Part shown: positions 1 to 9,676 of the stretch, piece by piece
Layout: each line of letters begins with the position of its first letter
Position numbering within the stretch: position 1 is the first letter of the stretch
Assembly (NCBI GenBank): GCA_018365815.1
Contig: JAGZJH010000037.1
Location: forward strand, 1-21,785
DNA length: 21,785 nucleotides
Reading direction: 5' to 3'
Source: Erysipelotrichaceae bacterium
GTDB taxonomy: Bacteria; Bacillota_I; Bacilli_A; Erysipelotrichales; Coprobacillaceae
Translations under genes and position numbers: made by a program
The notes under the pieces: generated by a model
The model's input: the letters and a program-made list of their open reading frames with translations, nothing else
Databases searched by the model: none
Told to the model about the DNA's origin: nothing

Positions 1-50
1 TCATCATATAGGGCGAGAGCTCGTTCTTTTTCTTGTTCCGTATATGCCAT
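1..50 (-). CDS. IS3-type transposase OrfA, N-terminal start only (partial)
   Basis: An ATG on the minus strand at 48-50 opens a frame reading MAYTEQEKERALALYD before the window ends. It is preceded at good distance by an AAGGAGAAG ribosome site. Charged residues followed by a short helix are typical of the first helix of the helix-turn-helix in IS3-family OrfA proteins of gut Firmicutes. The codons look less AT-biased than those of the polysaccharide genes beside it. Only 16 codons are visible, so the family call rests on resemblance from memory. Another HTH protein is possible. Confidence 0.5.
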   Translation of the reverse strand, partial: MAYTEQEKERALALYD

Positions 51-94
51 GTTTTTCTTCTCCTTGTTCCTTTTGGTCCAAGAAATTGTCCGCA

Positions 95-230
95 CCTCCT
101 AGTGTAAAGTATTTTGTGTAAATTAATTTTTAGATGTATAGCAACAAAGGTATATCCTTAGTAACATTGGTTCAATCAAAAACAATTATGAAAGGAATAT
201 ACCCATAAACTAGTTTACTTCATTTTTAAA
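95..230. mobile_element. possible remnant of an IS end (IS256-like)
   Basis: This non-coding stretch contains TGTAAAGTATTTTGTGTAAA near 103-122, which resembles the terminal repeats of IS256-family elements. Downstream, a ribosome-site-like GAAAGGAATATACCC at about 190-204 is followed by ATAAAC, where an ATG would be expected if it were a transposase start. I read it as a decayed IS end next to the IS3-type gene on the left. The resemblance is from memory. A perfect 12-base palindrome, TAAACTAGTTTA, lies at 206-217. I see no clear terminator for the operon that ends at 285. Confidence 0.25.
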
Positions 231-284
231 TTCAAAAAATACTTGACTATATAATTTTTCTAAATGCTTATATGAAAAAGATGT

Positions 285-1412
285 CTATATATGATTTTTA
301 ATCTTTCGAATTATTTTTTTAAATATACTCACCGTAGTATATTTTTTTATTATATCATTTAAATTATCAGCAGTAACATTATCTAAATAAGTATCTCTAT
401 TTTTAGGACGATTTACAGATTGATATAAAGAAGGATTGTTTGCAATAGCTTTTTCATACTCCACTTCTTTATAATTTATTTGATCTTTGATTTCTTCAAA
501 TAGTTGTTTTCCTAATATAGAATTAATAATTACTAAAGATGTTCCTTTGTCATCATCCATTTCAGGCAACACAGATTCTATTCCCCAAAAATCTGCCAAT
601 GTAATATCTGATAAACGATGTTTCTTTTTTGCGTTGCATTGATAACATGAATCTCGTAATGCAATATCATTTAAAAATGCTTTCATATAGACATCATCAT
701 TATGGCTTATTTCATAATGGTGATTTTTTAAATCTATACTCATTTCGTAGTTTTTCCAACTACTTGTTTTATTTCTGAAATTGATTTTAGTAATCTCATC
801 ACCATATTTATTTTGGATATTTTCTTTATATAACTTAAATAACTTAGGTGAGGGTACACCATGACAAATAATATCTTGAGTGATTAGATTTGGATAACCT
901 TTTTGTAAGTAACTTAACAAACCTTCGATTTGACATGGTGTTCCTGTAAATAAAACTAACCGATTACAATCTAAGAATTTTTTAGCTTTTTTATAGGAAT
1001 CATGAATTGTACTTTGTACATATTTAGACCCTTGAAATAGATAAATATCTTCAACTTTTTCAATATAATCATGTACAACTTCAAAATCATCATTAAATCT
1101 AGCACCAAAAATGACACCATTTTTAGATAGAATATTTTTTGCTAATAGATAAAATACACCACCAGATGAACTGTTTTTTCTTATTTCATCATTTTTATTA
1201 ATACATGCATACGCCTGTATATCATTTTCTTTATTTACATCCTTTAATATTGGGCATACCTTTTTACATAAATTACAGTGGATACATAAATCTTCATTAA
1301 TTTGTGGATGCTTAAAGCCATTTTCATCAGGAACCATAGTGATTGCATCTTTAGGACAAATATTAAAACATGCATGACAACCACTACATTTTGATTTACT
1401 TACAATTTCCAA
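285..1412 (-). CDS. FrhB-like 4Fe-4S protein of the polysaccharide locus (copy 2)
   Basis: A 375-residue protein with an N-terminal two-cluster ferredoxin (CxxCxxCxxxCP at C9/12/15/19 and C43/46/49/53) joined to a coenzyme F420 hydrogenase/dehydrogenase beta-subunit-like domain. The second domain shows an SSSGG stretch near 81-85, GTPCQ with C160, CHGVPS with C183, and a CYQC pair at 256/259. The family carries electrons from iron-sulfur clusters to flavin. Its role in polysaccharide loci is not settled, and reduction or modification of a sugar is an inference. The start is a TTG at 1410-1412, nine bases after AAAGGAG; no ATG fits. It is the last gene of the operon, 24 bases after wzx. It is a diverged paralogue of the gene at 8452-9666 and has the same order of motifs. 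Confidence 0.85.
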   Translation of the reverse strand: MEIVSKSKCSGCHACFNICPKDAITMVPDENGFKHPQINEDLCIHCNLCKKVCPILKDVNKENDIQAYACINKNDEIRKNSSSGGVFYLLAKNILSKNGVIFGARFNDDFEVVHDYIEKVEDIYLFQGSKYVQSTIHDSYKKAKKFLDCNRLVLFTGTPCQIEGLLSYLQKGYPNLITQDIICHGVPSPKLFKLYKENIQNKYGDEITKINFRNKTSSWKNYEMSIDLKNHHYEISHNDDVYMKAFLNDIALRDSCYQCNAKKKHRLSDITLADFWGIESVLPEMDDDKGTSLVIINSILGKQLFEEIKDQINYKEVEYEKAIANNPSLYQSVNRPKNRDTYLDNVTADNLNDIIKKYTTVSIFKKIIRKIKNHI

Positions 1413-1436
1413 TGTTATGCACTCCTTTTAAGTTTA

Positions 1437-2951
1437 TTAACTCTTTATGAATTTTTTTAATGGATTTGAAAAATAATGTTTTTCTTGATCATTCATTCCA
1501 AAGTTCCACATTGAGAAAATAAAAACTAAGATATAAACTAATCCACAAATTATATATATAATATTGTTGTCAAAATTAAGATACATAGTTACGATGATAC
1601 CAAAAATTACAGGAATAATTAATGACCTAGTTATCAATAAGGTTTGTTTCCAAAATTTAAAAATATTTAATCCTACTCGTTTTTGATAGTATATATTCAT
1701 AAATACACCGTTTCCTAGTATCATAGTTATTGCAGTTCCTAAAGCTGCACCTATTTCTCCATATAAATGAATCAAAGGAATACTAAGTAAAATGTTACCT
1801 AAAGCTATAAAAAGATATACAATTGATCTTACTTTATGTATATTTTTTGCTCTTTGAATTTCTAAACCTAGGTTTTGAACCAAAGGAATAGTAACAGGGA
1901 TAATTAATAATAATGTAATAATATATGAATTAGAATAGCCATTCCCTGCCCATATCTCAATAAATCGTCTTCCAAAAAATATAAATCCTGTAATTACTAA
2001 AGAAAGGATAATAAATTGAATACGTCCAACCTTTATAAACAAATCCGTCAATTCGTCATCATTATTGTTTTCAGCTACTATTTTATTAACTTTAGGAATA
2101 AATACATTTGAAATTGATGTAGATAATTGCATATACATGGTATTTAGTTGTCCACTAACACCATATATAGCTACTGCAACTGTACCAGAAATTCTTCCTA
2201 ATAAAAATTTATCAACACTCCAATTGATTTGATCAACAATAAGATTAATAAATATAAAAAATGTAAATACCCACATTTCTTTTAATAATAAAAAATTGAA
2301 ATCTCTAAAAATAAAATGTTCTTGTAACTTCTTTATACAAAACCAAACATTGATAAATAATTTTGCAATAGTTAATACAGTTACTACCATAACCATACCA
2401 ACAGATCCAAATCCCATAATTAGTAAAGGTAAAGTAAGAAAAGGATTAAGGATATTTTGCAAAATTAAAATTGTTCTTTGAAAAATAAATTGTTCATGCG
2501 CAGATATTATTGAATCAAAAACACTATTTGGAAAAGTTAATGCAAGGTTAACTACCATGATAGCAAATAATATTTTAGCAGTACCGAATTCAGCATCAGT
2601 TAATCCATTACCTAAAATAGTTTTTAACTGAGATAACATTATAATTCCACAAATAACACAAATAAGTGAAAGAAAAATAAATATACTTAAAAACATTCCA
2701 TTTAGTTTTGAAATTTCTTTTTTATCATTCTTTGTTTTAATTCTAGAATAAAAACGAATGTAAGAACTTGAAAAGCCAAAACTTAAGAGCCCTAAATATG
2801 AGACAACAGAATATACTAATTGATAAAGTCCATATTCACTTTGACCTAAAAATCTCAGCATTATTGGTGTATAAATTAACCCAGATAAAATTTGAATGAT
2901 TTGAGATAAGTAGGATAAAATTACACCAGCTTTTCTTTGACTAATTTGCAT
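1437..2951 (-). CDS. Wzx-type polysaccharide flippase
   Basis: A 504-residue, almost wholly hydrophobic protein with about 12-14 membrane segments. The N-terminal stretch around residues 8-60 (GVILSYLSQ, then YTPIMLRFLGQSEYGLYQL) is typical of the oligosaccharide flippase family. It is expected to turn undecaprenyl-linked repeat units across the cytoplasmic membrane to the Wzy polymerase. A charged loop (KTKNDKKEISK) follows the third segment. The ATG is preceded by AAAGGAGTG. It lies between the second pyruvyl transferase (gap 15 bases) and the second FrhB-like gene. Length and topology are normal for Wzx. Substrate specificity cannot be read from the sequence. Confidence 0.9.
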   Translation of the reverse strand: MQISQRKAGVILSYLSQIIQILSGLIYTPIMLRFLGQSEYGLYQLVYSVVSYLGLLSFGFSSSYIRFYSRIKTKNDKKEISKLNGMFLSIFIFLSLICVICGIIMLSQLKTILGNGLTDAEFGTAKILFAIMVVNLALTFPNSVFDSIISAHEQFIFQRTILILQNILNPFLTLPLLIMGFGSVGMVMVVTVLTIAKLFINVWFCIKKLQEHFIFRDFNFLLLKEMWVFTFFIFINLIVDQINWSVDKFLLGRISGTVAVAIYGVSGQLNTMYMQLSTSISNVFIPKVNKIVAENNNDDELTDLFIKVGRIQFIILSLVITGFIFFGRRFIEIWAGNGYSNSYIITLLLIIPVTIPLVQNLGLEIQRAKNIHKVRSIVYLFIALGNILLSIPLIHLYGEIGAALGTAITMILGNGVFMNIYYQKRVGLNIFKFWKQTLLITRSLIIPVIFGIIVTMYLNFDNNIIYIICGLVYILVFIFSMWNFGMNDQEKHYFSNPLKKFIKS

Positions 2952-2966
2952 ACAAGCAACACTCCT

Positions 2967-4028
2967 TTATAAATTTATTCTTGATTCAAGGGCATGATCA
3001 AGAAATTGATTTGATTTAACTTTTTCTTCATTTAATTTAGCATCAATAAATTCATAATCCATTTTCAACCACTCATTAGGAGTAGATTCAATCTCACTCC
3101 AAAATCTATTTTTTATTCCTAATTTATTAAATAAAGTTTGAAATCTACTACTCATATTTATACTGTTTCCTTGTCTATCAAATGTAATAAATGGGCGGTG
3201 TAAAATAATTGAAAATACTGTGACATGAAACGAATCGGTTAAAACCAATTTTGCATGTTCAATTAAATACAAAAGTTGACTAGGAGATTCGTTACTTATT
3301 TTAGGATTTATTATTACTAATTTCATATTTAATTGTTTTGATATTTGTTCGCACTGTTTTTGGTATTCTTCACCTAAATATAATGCGAGGATATATTTTT
3401 CATTAATTATTTTATTTGGTTGCTGAATGATATCTAACCATTCTTCTTTGCTTAATAAAAGAGTAGGATCTAAAACTACCTCTGCAGCTCTTCCTGTTAG
3501 ATCTTTTATTAGTTCAGCTCCTTTTTCTTCTCTTACAGATAAATAAGAAAAACCTTTAATCCAATGTATATAACTTTCTTTTTTATTTTCAGGAATATAC
3601 TCAGCAGCTAGACTTGGAGCATATGCAACTCTTTTTTCTTTATCAGCAAAAGTTAAGAAAAAATTTTCATTAACATCAGAAGAAAAAGGGCTCCATACTT
3701 GATCACTCCCAGCTATAAACATATCAAAGGATTCATTGATTAACTTAGCATCTTGATTACCATGTAGTATTATTGGAAAATATTTAATATATGTTTTATC
3801 AAAAAGTTCAAAAGACTTTGCTCGTTGATTTACTTTTTGAGCTGTTTTAAAATAGATAACTTTCTTTAAAGAAGTCTTAATTTTTCTCTTAATGCTTATT
3901 TTTGGTTTATTTTGTTTGATAGTATAAACACTATGACCTTTATTTTCTAATATTTTTTGCATAGCATAATTTTGTAAACGTTGACCATAATTGTCTCCAT
4001 AAGTAAAAGTTAGAATTCCAATTTTCAT
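2967..4028 (-). CDS. polysaccharide pyruvyl transferase family protein (copy 2)
   Basis: A 353-residue protein of the PS_pyruv_trans family (CsaB/WcaK-like). It has an N-terminal NYGQRLQNYA motif (13-22), GSDQVW (107-112), SVREE (164-168), DPTLLL (187-192) and TDSFHVTVFSI with the conserved His268. Characterised members transfer pyruvate from phosphoenolpyruvate to a sugar as a ketal. Many members in gut polysaccharide loci are unproven. It starts seven bases after the wzy-like stop and has no clear ribosome site, so translation is probably coupled to wzy. It is the partner of the second FrhB-like gene, from which only wzx separates it. Other reactions within this fold cannot be excluded. Confidence 0.87.
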   Translation of the reverse strand: MKIGILTFTYGDNYGQRLQNYAMQKILENKGHSVYTIKQNKPKISIKRKIKTSLKKVIYFKTAQKVNQRAKSFELFDKTYIKYFPIILHGNQDAKLINESFDMFIAGSDQVWSPFSSDVNENFFLTFADKEKRVAYAPSLAAEYIPENKKESYIHWIKGFSYLSVREEKGAELIKDLTGRAAEVVLDPTLLLSKEEWLDIIQQPNKIINEKYILALYLGEEYQKQCEQISKQLNMKLVIINPKISNESPSQLLYLIEHAKLVLTDSFHVTVFSIILHRPFITFDRQGNSINMSSRFQTLFNKLGIKNRFWSEIESTPNEWLKMDYEFIDAKLNEEKVKSNQFLDHALESRINL

Positions 4029-4035
4029 TTAAAAT

Positions 4036-5361
4036 TTATGTAAAGTGATTATAAACAAACTTTACTTTCCTCCTCTTTAATTTATTAGTTTCTTGATATG
4101 ATAAATAGCATACAGTATAGAAAAACATTACTGATACTATTAATGAAGTAATGGTGAAAATTTGTGTATAAATTGACAATATTAAAATAAAAGCTATCAA
4201 AACAATTTGAACTAATTTTTTAGAAAATTGCTTTCTGATGCAAAAATATATTACTGATATATATAATATAATATACAGAAGTCCACCTAAACAAAAGAAT
4301 GTCCCAAAATCACTTATACCAAAATGTACAAAACCTAATGCATTAGGTTGAGTCCAAGCATATTTGGCAATACCATATCCTAATCGCAAATGATCTGGAT
4401 TATTTAACATCAATGAGATCATTCCAAAACGTTCATTACTTCCTTGAGCTAAATTTCCTTTTGTTAATCCTAAAATAATATCGCTTATCATCTTTTGAAT
4501 TGAATCTCCAACACCAGTAAATTGATATATCAAAAACGCAACTACAAGGATTACCATAATATGAATATAATATTTGGAAATCAAGTTTGGTAAATTATCT
4601 TTCCTTAATGCATAAAGAATTCTGTCACTCCTACTAACAAATAAATACATGATTATAAAAAATAAAAATAAGACAAAGAAAGCTTTATTATCATTAAATA
4701 ATGAAATAATGGACATAAAAATAATTAAAGAAAAATTGTAAATTACGAATAATTTATTATTTTTTACATTGTGGGTTTCGAAATAATTCCAATTATAAGT
4801 AATTAAAAAACAGAAGAATAATGTCATCATTGGTATCCCATTGTAACCAAATAAACCACATATTAAATCTTGTTTCATAGAGTTGACTGAATCTGAAAGT
4901 CCAGATAAATAATAATGACCATTCAATTGTAAAATCAATACGGGAATATTTATAACCATATATAAATTACAAGGCATTAGTAACTTACGAAAATATGTTT
5001 GAACAATATGTTTTTTATAGAATAGTGTATGTGTCATATAAAATATGATCAAAATAGGAGTAAGCATATTATATATATTTTTTATCAATATATTAAATTG
5101 CCCACCACATTGAACAAAGTTAAATAAGAAATATAAAAATAATATCAATAAAACAATAAAACTCTTTTGTTTAATAAAGTAGGGAATTTTTTTAAAGAGA
5201 GTAATAAAGATTAAAAAATCTATAATAATATTAAAAGTACCTGATAAACTTAACCATCGTATAATCATTACATGAAGAAGTAATATTGTAAGGATTGCAT
5301 AATCAATTATATCTGCGTTATTATTTTTAAGGACTGATAAATTTTTTTCAGAATATCTCAT
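4036..5361 (-). CDS. Wzy-like polysaccharide polymerase
   Basis: A 441-residue protein with about ten to twelve membrane segments and one longer extracytoplasmic loop in the second half (SDIILGLTKGNLAQGSNERF, then a GYGIAKYAW stretch). That layout matches Wzy/O-antigen polymerase-like proteins, which join flipped repeat units outside the membrane. Sequence conservation in this family is low, so the call rests on topology, the arginine-bearing loop, and position among glycosyltransferase and flippase genes. Its ATG overlaps the stop of the GT4 gene by one base (TAATG), and GGAGG lies just upstream within that gene. The C-terminus is basic (KLKRRKVK). Confidence 0.8.
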   Translation of the reverse strand: MRYSEKNLSVLKNNNADIIDYAILTILLLHVMIIRWLSLSGTFNIIIDFLIFITLFKKIPYFIKQKSFIVLLILFLYFLFNFVQCGGQFNILIKNIYNMLTPILIIFYMTHTLFYKKHIVQTYFRKLLMPCNLYMVINIPVLILQLNGHYYLSGLSDSVNSMKQDLICGLFGYNGIPMMTLFFCFLITYNWNYFETHNVKNNKLFVIYNFSLIIFMSIISLFNDNKAFFVLFLFFIIMYLFVSRSDRILYALRKDNLPNLISKYYIHIMVILVVAFLIYQFTGVGDSIQKMISDIILGLTKGNLAQGSNERFGMISLMLNNPDHLRLGYGIAKYAWTQPNALGFVHFGISDFGTFFCLGGLLYIILYISVIYFCIRKQFSKKLVQIVLIAFILILSIYTQIFTITSLIVSVMFFYTVCYLSYQETNKLKRRKVKFVYNHFT

Positions 5362-6611
5362 TAATAACCTCCTCTTAAAGTATTATAAATTATACTAAGT
5401 AACTTATTTCTTTTTTTATAAACCTTATCAATCGCATATTTTTTTTGATTATCAAATGTTAAATCATCAATATCATCATTTTCTAAAAGTTCTAATGGAA
5501 ATGATCTATTAATTTGATTTTCTAATATAGTTTTGATTTGTGTTGTATTTTTAAAAAAAATAATACTATCTTTTAAAGTTTCAAAAACTTTCCCGGAAGT
5601 ATTATTCAACACCTCATAAGCTATATTTCCACTGTAATTATTAGTGATGATATAGCAACCTGAACAATATGCTTCATAATATGTGTAGCAATATGTTTCT
5701 AAAGATTTTGACCATAAAAATACAATGTCAATATTATGACGTCTAAGTTCTTCTATCATATTACTACCACTTTGAAAATCAACAAATACTTTTCGGACAT
5801 TGTTCATTGTTATATCATTTTTCCCAAAATAATACAATTCATATTGATTAGTATCTAACTGTTTTACTAAATCACACCATTCCTTATATCCTTTATGTTC
5901 ACTTATTGAGCCTAAATATGCAATTCTAATTTTTGAATTAGTATGTAATTTCTTATATGTGCCAAAATATTTTGTATGTGGTCTGACTTTTGATTTATTT
6001 TCATATTTCTTAAATGAATCAATCCAAACTTTTCTTGCAATTTCAGATGGTGCTACAACTTTTACAATCATATCTGATATACATTCTAAAAAATTATTAT
6101 TTCTTTTATATTGCAATAAACTATTCCATCCGTATTTGCATGCTTCACATTTTGAATATTCAGGCTTTGATATACTTACTCTACATTTTTCACCATTTCC
6201 ATCTGTTTTTAATGTGTTTTCACATATCATCTCGTAATCATGAATAAAAATATTAATTGGTAAATTTAATCTTGAAAGTGTCTTTTCTAAACTATCTAAG
6301 TTCCAACCATGCAAATGATTCAATAAAATTCCTTTATAATTAAATTCATATTTTTGGCTCAAAAAGTTAAGACTCTCATATAATTTTTTTTCATTAAATA
6401 TTCCTTCAAAATTTCCGTTGATATTGATTCCAACATATTCTAAAGATGATTTAAATTTTTTCGAAAATTTATTTACTTCAATTACTGGGAAAATTTGTAC
6501 AACTTGGTAATTATTTTTATTTAATAATGGTGTGATATCTCCTATATATTTTTCAACTCCAGCACTTTTAATTCTATAATTGCTATGTGAAATAATAATG
6601 ATTGTGTCCAT
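5361..6611 (-). CDS. GT4-like glycosyltransferase
   Basis: A 416-residue GT-B fold glycosyltransferase. The N-terminal domain shows a GVEKYIGD acceptor-side loop and a HDYEMICEN segment followed by a four-cysteine patch (C at about 128, 141, 153 and 156). Similar cysteine patches occur in a subgroup of GT4 enzymes and may bind metal. The C-terminal domain has IAYLGSISEHKGY (around 230-242) and an E-x7-E-like stretch with SLETYCYTYYEAYCSG, the nucleotide-sugar site. It should add one sugar to the lipid-linked repeat on the cytoplasmic face. The start follows AAAGGAG. The donor sugar is unknown. Confidence 0.85.
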   Translation of the reverse strand: MDTIIIISHSNYRIKSAGVEKYIGDITPLLNKNNYQVVQIFPVIEVNKFSKKFKSSLEYVGININGNFEGIFNEKKLYESLNFLSQKYEFNYKGILLNHLHGWNLDSLEKTLSRLNLPINIFIHDYEMICENTLKTDGNGEKCRVSISKPEYSKCEACKYGWNSLLQYKRNNNFLECISDMIVKVVAPSEIARKVWIDSFKKYENKSKVRPHTKYFGTYKKLHTNSKIRIAYLGSISEHKGYKEWCDLVKQLDTNQYELYYFGKNDITMNNVRKVFVDFQSGSNMIEELRRHNIDIVFLWSKSLETYCYTYYEAYCSGCYIITNNYSGNIAYEVLNNTSGKVFETLKDSIIFFKNTTQIKTILENQINRSFPLELLENDDIDDLTFDNQKKYAIDKVYKKRNKLLSIIYNTLRGGY

Positions 6612-6653
6612 TTTTTTACTCCTTTCACTAACTGAAAGCGAATTTAAATCAAA

Positions 6654-7490
6654 TTACTTAATATTTAATTTATATCCATTTATCCAACCTTTGATAAGTT
6701 GGATAATTTTCTTTCTTTTATCGGTTTCGAAAAAAATAATTTGTAATATGTTAACAAAATTACGATAATTACCTCGTACTGTATATAAAGTTAAATTATG
6801 TTTTCTAGGATAATAAATTCTATTTTGTGCTATATAAAAACATCTAAAGGGAGAATGTTCACTGATTTTCTTTTTAATAAAGAAAACGTTTTTCGTTTTT
6901 CCCTCTCCTATTGAATGGATTAGTTGAACATCACTAGTTTGAATTACTAAATATCCACTTTTTCGAACTCTATAGCAAAATTCAAAATCTACACTATCAA
7001 TAAACATTTGTTCATCATATCTACCTATTTGATCCCAAACATCAACTTTAGTACATGCTCCAGAAGTAATACAAGTATTAACTGATTTATAGTTGCCAGT
7101 GGGATTATGTCCTATTATACCTAGTGATCTATCCAATATGACAGGTGCAATAATACCGATGTTTTCTAATGAAAAATATTTTGATACAGCATTATAATAA
7201 TTTTCTGGACAGGCTGAATCTTGATCAAGAGAGAGCATCCAATTATAGCCGTTTACTTTTCCATACTCCATTGCTTGATTCAAAGCACATGCAATGCCTT
7301 TATTTTCATTATTTCGAATTAAAATAATATCATTTTCTGTAGCTATCTTTTCAATATCAGCTAAGTTATTTGAGAAATTATCCACAATTATAATCGTATC
7401 AATTTGATTTATAATTGATAAAATGTTCTTTTTTAGTAAAGAAACATCTGGATTATAGGTAATAATACCTGCATAAATCTCTTTTTGCAT
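6654..7490 (-). CDS. GT2 glycosyltransferase, rhamnosyltransferase-like
   Basis: A 278-residue GT2 (GT-A fold) protein. It opens with YAGIITYNPDVSLLKKN, has IIIVDN for nucleotide binding, NKGIACALNQA, and the metal-binding DQDS at about 89-92. CITSGAC and a FIDSVDFEFCYRVRKSG catalytic region follow. These are hallmarks of the dTDP-rhamnosyltransferase-like subgroup. A longer frame from GTG at 7499 exists, but that GTG is part of the GAGGTG ribosome site six bases before the ATG at 7488-7490, so I take the ATG. It resembles its upstream neighbour and probably arose with it by duplication. The donor sugar is inferred only. Confidence 0.87.
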   Translation of the reverse strand: MQKEIYAGIITYNPDVSLLKKNILSIINQIDTIIIVDNFSNNLADIEKIATENDIILIRNNENKGIACALNQAMEYGKVNGYNWMLSLDQDSACPENYYNAVSKYFSLENIGIIAPVILDRSLGIIGHNPTGNYKSVNTCITSGACTKVDVWDQIGRYDEQMFIDSVDFEFCYRVRKSGYLVIQTSDVQLIHSIGEGKTKNVFFIKKKISEHSPFRCFYIAQNRIYYPRKHNLTLYTVRGNYRNFVNILQIIFFETDKRKKIIQLIKGWINGYKLNIK

Positions 7491-7506
7491 AAAATCCACC
7501 TCATTA

Positions 7507-8430
7507 TCAAACTTTTTCTGGACTACTTTTTAATCCATCTTTAATACCATTAAATATCGAACTCAGAATTTTAACTTTATGTTTTCCTCTCACTAATGAT
7601 GCTAAGTTAAAAGCAATCATGAATCCAAAATAAGATTTGCAGCGATAAGATTCGTAGCCAATACCGCCGTAGTTTTTAAATTTTTTATTTAAATACAAAA
7701 CATTTCTATTAGTATAATAAACTCTTAAAGGACTAACTTTTTTCTTGTATGATAATTTTGCAATATTTATTGATAAGTTCTTATTTTTTACAAGCCCACT
7801 TAGTCTCATATAAAACTTTACTTTAAAACCACTTTTTAATTTAGTTTCACCAAAGCTTTGATCTAAAACTACGGAATTCGTTTTTAAAATTTTCCATTGT
7901 TTTAATATCAAACGTTTACAAAAATCGTTATCCACTAAATCAATAAAAAGAAACTCATCAAATTGTTCTACATCTTCCCAAGCTTCAATTCTTGTACAAC
8001 TTGCTGAGGTAATACATTTTTTTACATAATAATCTTTAGATGAATCAACATTTTCTAATGTATAAAGTCTATTTTTATCGATAATATGAGGACAAATGAT
8101 AGCTACATCAGATTGATTTATTTTTTTTTCATACTCTTCTACCATGTTTGGTGCACATATTGAGTCTTGGTCTAAAGTTATAACCCAATCAGCTCCTTTT
8201 GATTTTGCGAATTCCATTATTCTATTCAAAGCAAAAGAAATACCATAGTTTTCTCCATTTCCAAGCATTATTATATTATCCGAAATTTCTTGCTTTAATA
8301 AACCTAAATCATGCTCATTTATTCCATTATTGTAAAGTATAATTTTTTCTACTTGATTACTAACACTTTTAATATTTTGTACTAACCTTTTAATATTAGG
8401 ATTATATAATACTATGCCTGCAATAAACAT
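7507..8430 (-). CDS. GT2 glycosyltransferase, rhamnosyltransferase-like
   Basis: A 307-residue GT2 enzyme with AGIVLYNPN at the start, NYGISFALNRIMEF at 61-74, DQDS at 87-90, ITSASCTRIEAWEDV and FLFIDLVDNDFCKRL. It has the same plan as the following gene, with divergent sequence. It should add a sugar to the growing repeat unit from a nucleotide-sugar donor in the cytoplasm. The C-terminal 80 residues are basic and may sit at the membrane. A GAGGT ribosome site lies upstream of the ATG. It begins 21 bases after the first FrhB-like gene. Confidence 0.87.
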   Translation of the reverse strand: MFIAGIVLYNPNIKRLVQNIKSVSNQVEKIILYNNGINEHDLGLLKQEISDNIIMLGNGENYGISFALNRIMEFAKSKGADWVITLDQDSICAPNMVEEYEKKINQSDVAIICPHIIDKNRLYTLENVDSSKDYYVKKCITSASCTRIEAWEDVEQFDEFLFIDLVDNDFCKRLILKQWKILKTNSVVLDQSFGETKLKSGFKVKFYMRLSGLVKNKNLSINIAKLSYKKKVSPLRVYYTNRNVLYLNKKFKNYGGIGYESYRCKSYFGFMIAFNLASLVRGKHKVKILSSIFNGIKDGLKSSPEKV

Positions 8431-8451
8431 TTTCTGACCTCACTTAAGAAC

Positions 8452-9666
8452 TTAATTTCTACATAATAATTTTCTATAAAATCTTTTAATATTTTTCTTT
8501 AACCCAACCGGAATCAGTTGCGAAATGATTAGTTTAATATGTTCCTTTTTCATATTTTTTTGAACTAGTTTCATCACCTCGGACATTCCATTTTTTGAAT
8601 AATACTCTAAAATATGATTTCTATTTTGGGGCAATGAGGAAGCTTTTTTTAAATTATAGTTGAATTTTGATACATTTTCGAAAGTAGAATCGTATATATA
8701 AAAAGAGTTTCTTACCATATCAAGTAGACTATTTCCTTTAGAGTTATTTGAAATAATGAGAGAAATTCCTTTTTTTACATCCATTCCTTTTCTTTTTAAT
8801 AATTTGGATTCTACAGTTTCAATTCCCCAATAATCACCAATTGTAAGATTTGCTGGTCTTTGTTTAGATGCATATTTGCAAGAATAACAAGAATCTCTAA
8901 AAACGCTTCCTTGGCTAAATAAATAATAATATTCTGAAACACCGCTATTAATTTTTATTTTCTTTTTTCCATTCTTGTTTTTTAAATATATATACCCAAA
9001 TGTTCCCCATGTTTGACCTTTATCTCTAAATTTTATATCATTAATTTTTTCATTATTTTTACATACATTTTTTAAATAATCCTGGAACATTTTATTACTT
9101 GGAACACCATGACATACGATATCAATTGTATAGAGGTAATCATAATCTCTTTGAAGATAGCCATACAAACCATCAACCTGGCAAGGAGTTCCTGAAAATA
9201 ATACTTTTTCCTTTTTTAAGAGTAGTTTTCTTATTTGAAAATAAGTATCATCAATACTACTTTGAACATATTTTGATCCTTGCATTTTATATACATCTTC
9301 TACCTTATTTGAAACAATATGCACTACATTAAAATTTTCATCATAGATTGAACCAGCAACATAACCACCATCTTTTATAAATTCTAGAGCTATTGTTGTA
9401 AATATACCTCCAGAAGTAGAATTCATCAGTATTTCTTGATTTTTTGTTACTGCCGCATAAGCTTTATGTTCATTGCTATAATTTGTTCTTGATTGAAAAT
9501 GACATACTTTTTCACATAAGTGACATTCTATACATAAATCACGATTTATTTCAGGATAGATAAAACCGTATTCATCTTCTTTCATTGATATAGCTTTTTT
9601 AGGACAAATATTTTCACAAGCTCCACAACCACAACAGTTCTTTTTTTCATTAAATAAAGTTATCAT
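8452..9666 (-). CDS. FrhB-like 4Fe-4S protein of the polysaccharide locus (copy 1)
   Basis: A 404-residue protein with an N-terminal ferredoxin of two 4Fe-4S sites (C11/14/17/21 and C45/48/51/55). An F420-hydrogenase beta-subunit-like domain follows: STSGG at 83-87, GTPCQ with C162, CHGVPS with C185, a CYSC pair at 260/263, and TIGDYWGIE. The domain is known for flavin-linked electron transfer in F420-reducing enzymes; here no hydrogenase genes are present. The gene follows a pyruvyl transferase by ten bases, and the same pairing occurs again at the end of the operon. The C-terminus is strongly basic (KKNIKRFYRKLL), suggesting membrane association. AGAGGT precedes the ATG. The exact reaction is unknown. 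Confidence 0.86.
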   Translation of the reverse strand: MITLFNEKKNCCGCGACENICPKKAISMKEDEYGFIYPEINRDLCIECHLCEKVCHFQSRTNYSNEHKAYAAVTKNQEILMNSTSGGIFTTIALEFIKDGGYVAGSIYDENFNVVHIVSNKVEDVYKMQGSKYVQSSIDDTYFQIRKLLLKKEKVLFSGTPCQVDGLYGYLQRDYDYLYTIDIVCHGVPSNKMFQDYLKNVCKNNEKINDIKFRDKGQTWGTFGYIYLKNKNGKKKIKINSGVSEYYYLFSQGSVFRDSCYSCKYASKQRPANLTIGDYWGIETVESKLLKRKGMDVKKGISLIISNNSKGNSLLDMVRNSFYIYDSTFENVSKFNYNLKKASSLPQNRNHILEYYSKNGMSEVMKLVQKNMKKEHIKLIISQLIPVGLKKNIKRFYRKLLCRN

Positions 9667-9676
9667 AGAATACCTC

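Noticed and set aside
7490..7499. GTG at 7499 as start of the second GT2 gene
   Set aside because: The GTG is part of the GAGGTG ribosome site for the ATG at 7490, which gives the standard family N-terminus.
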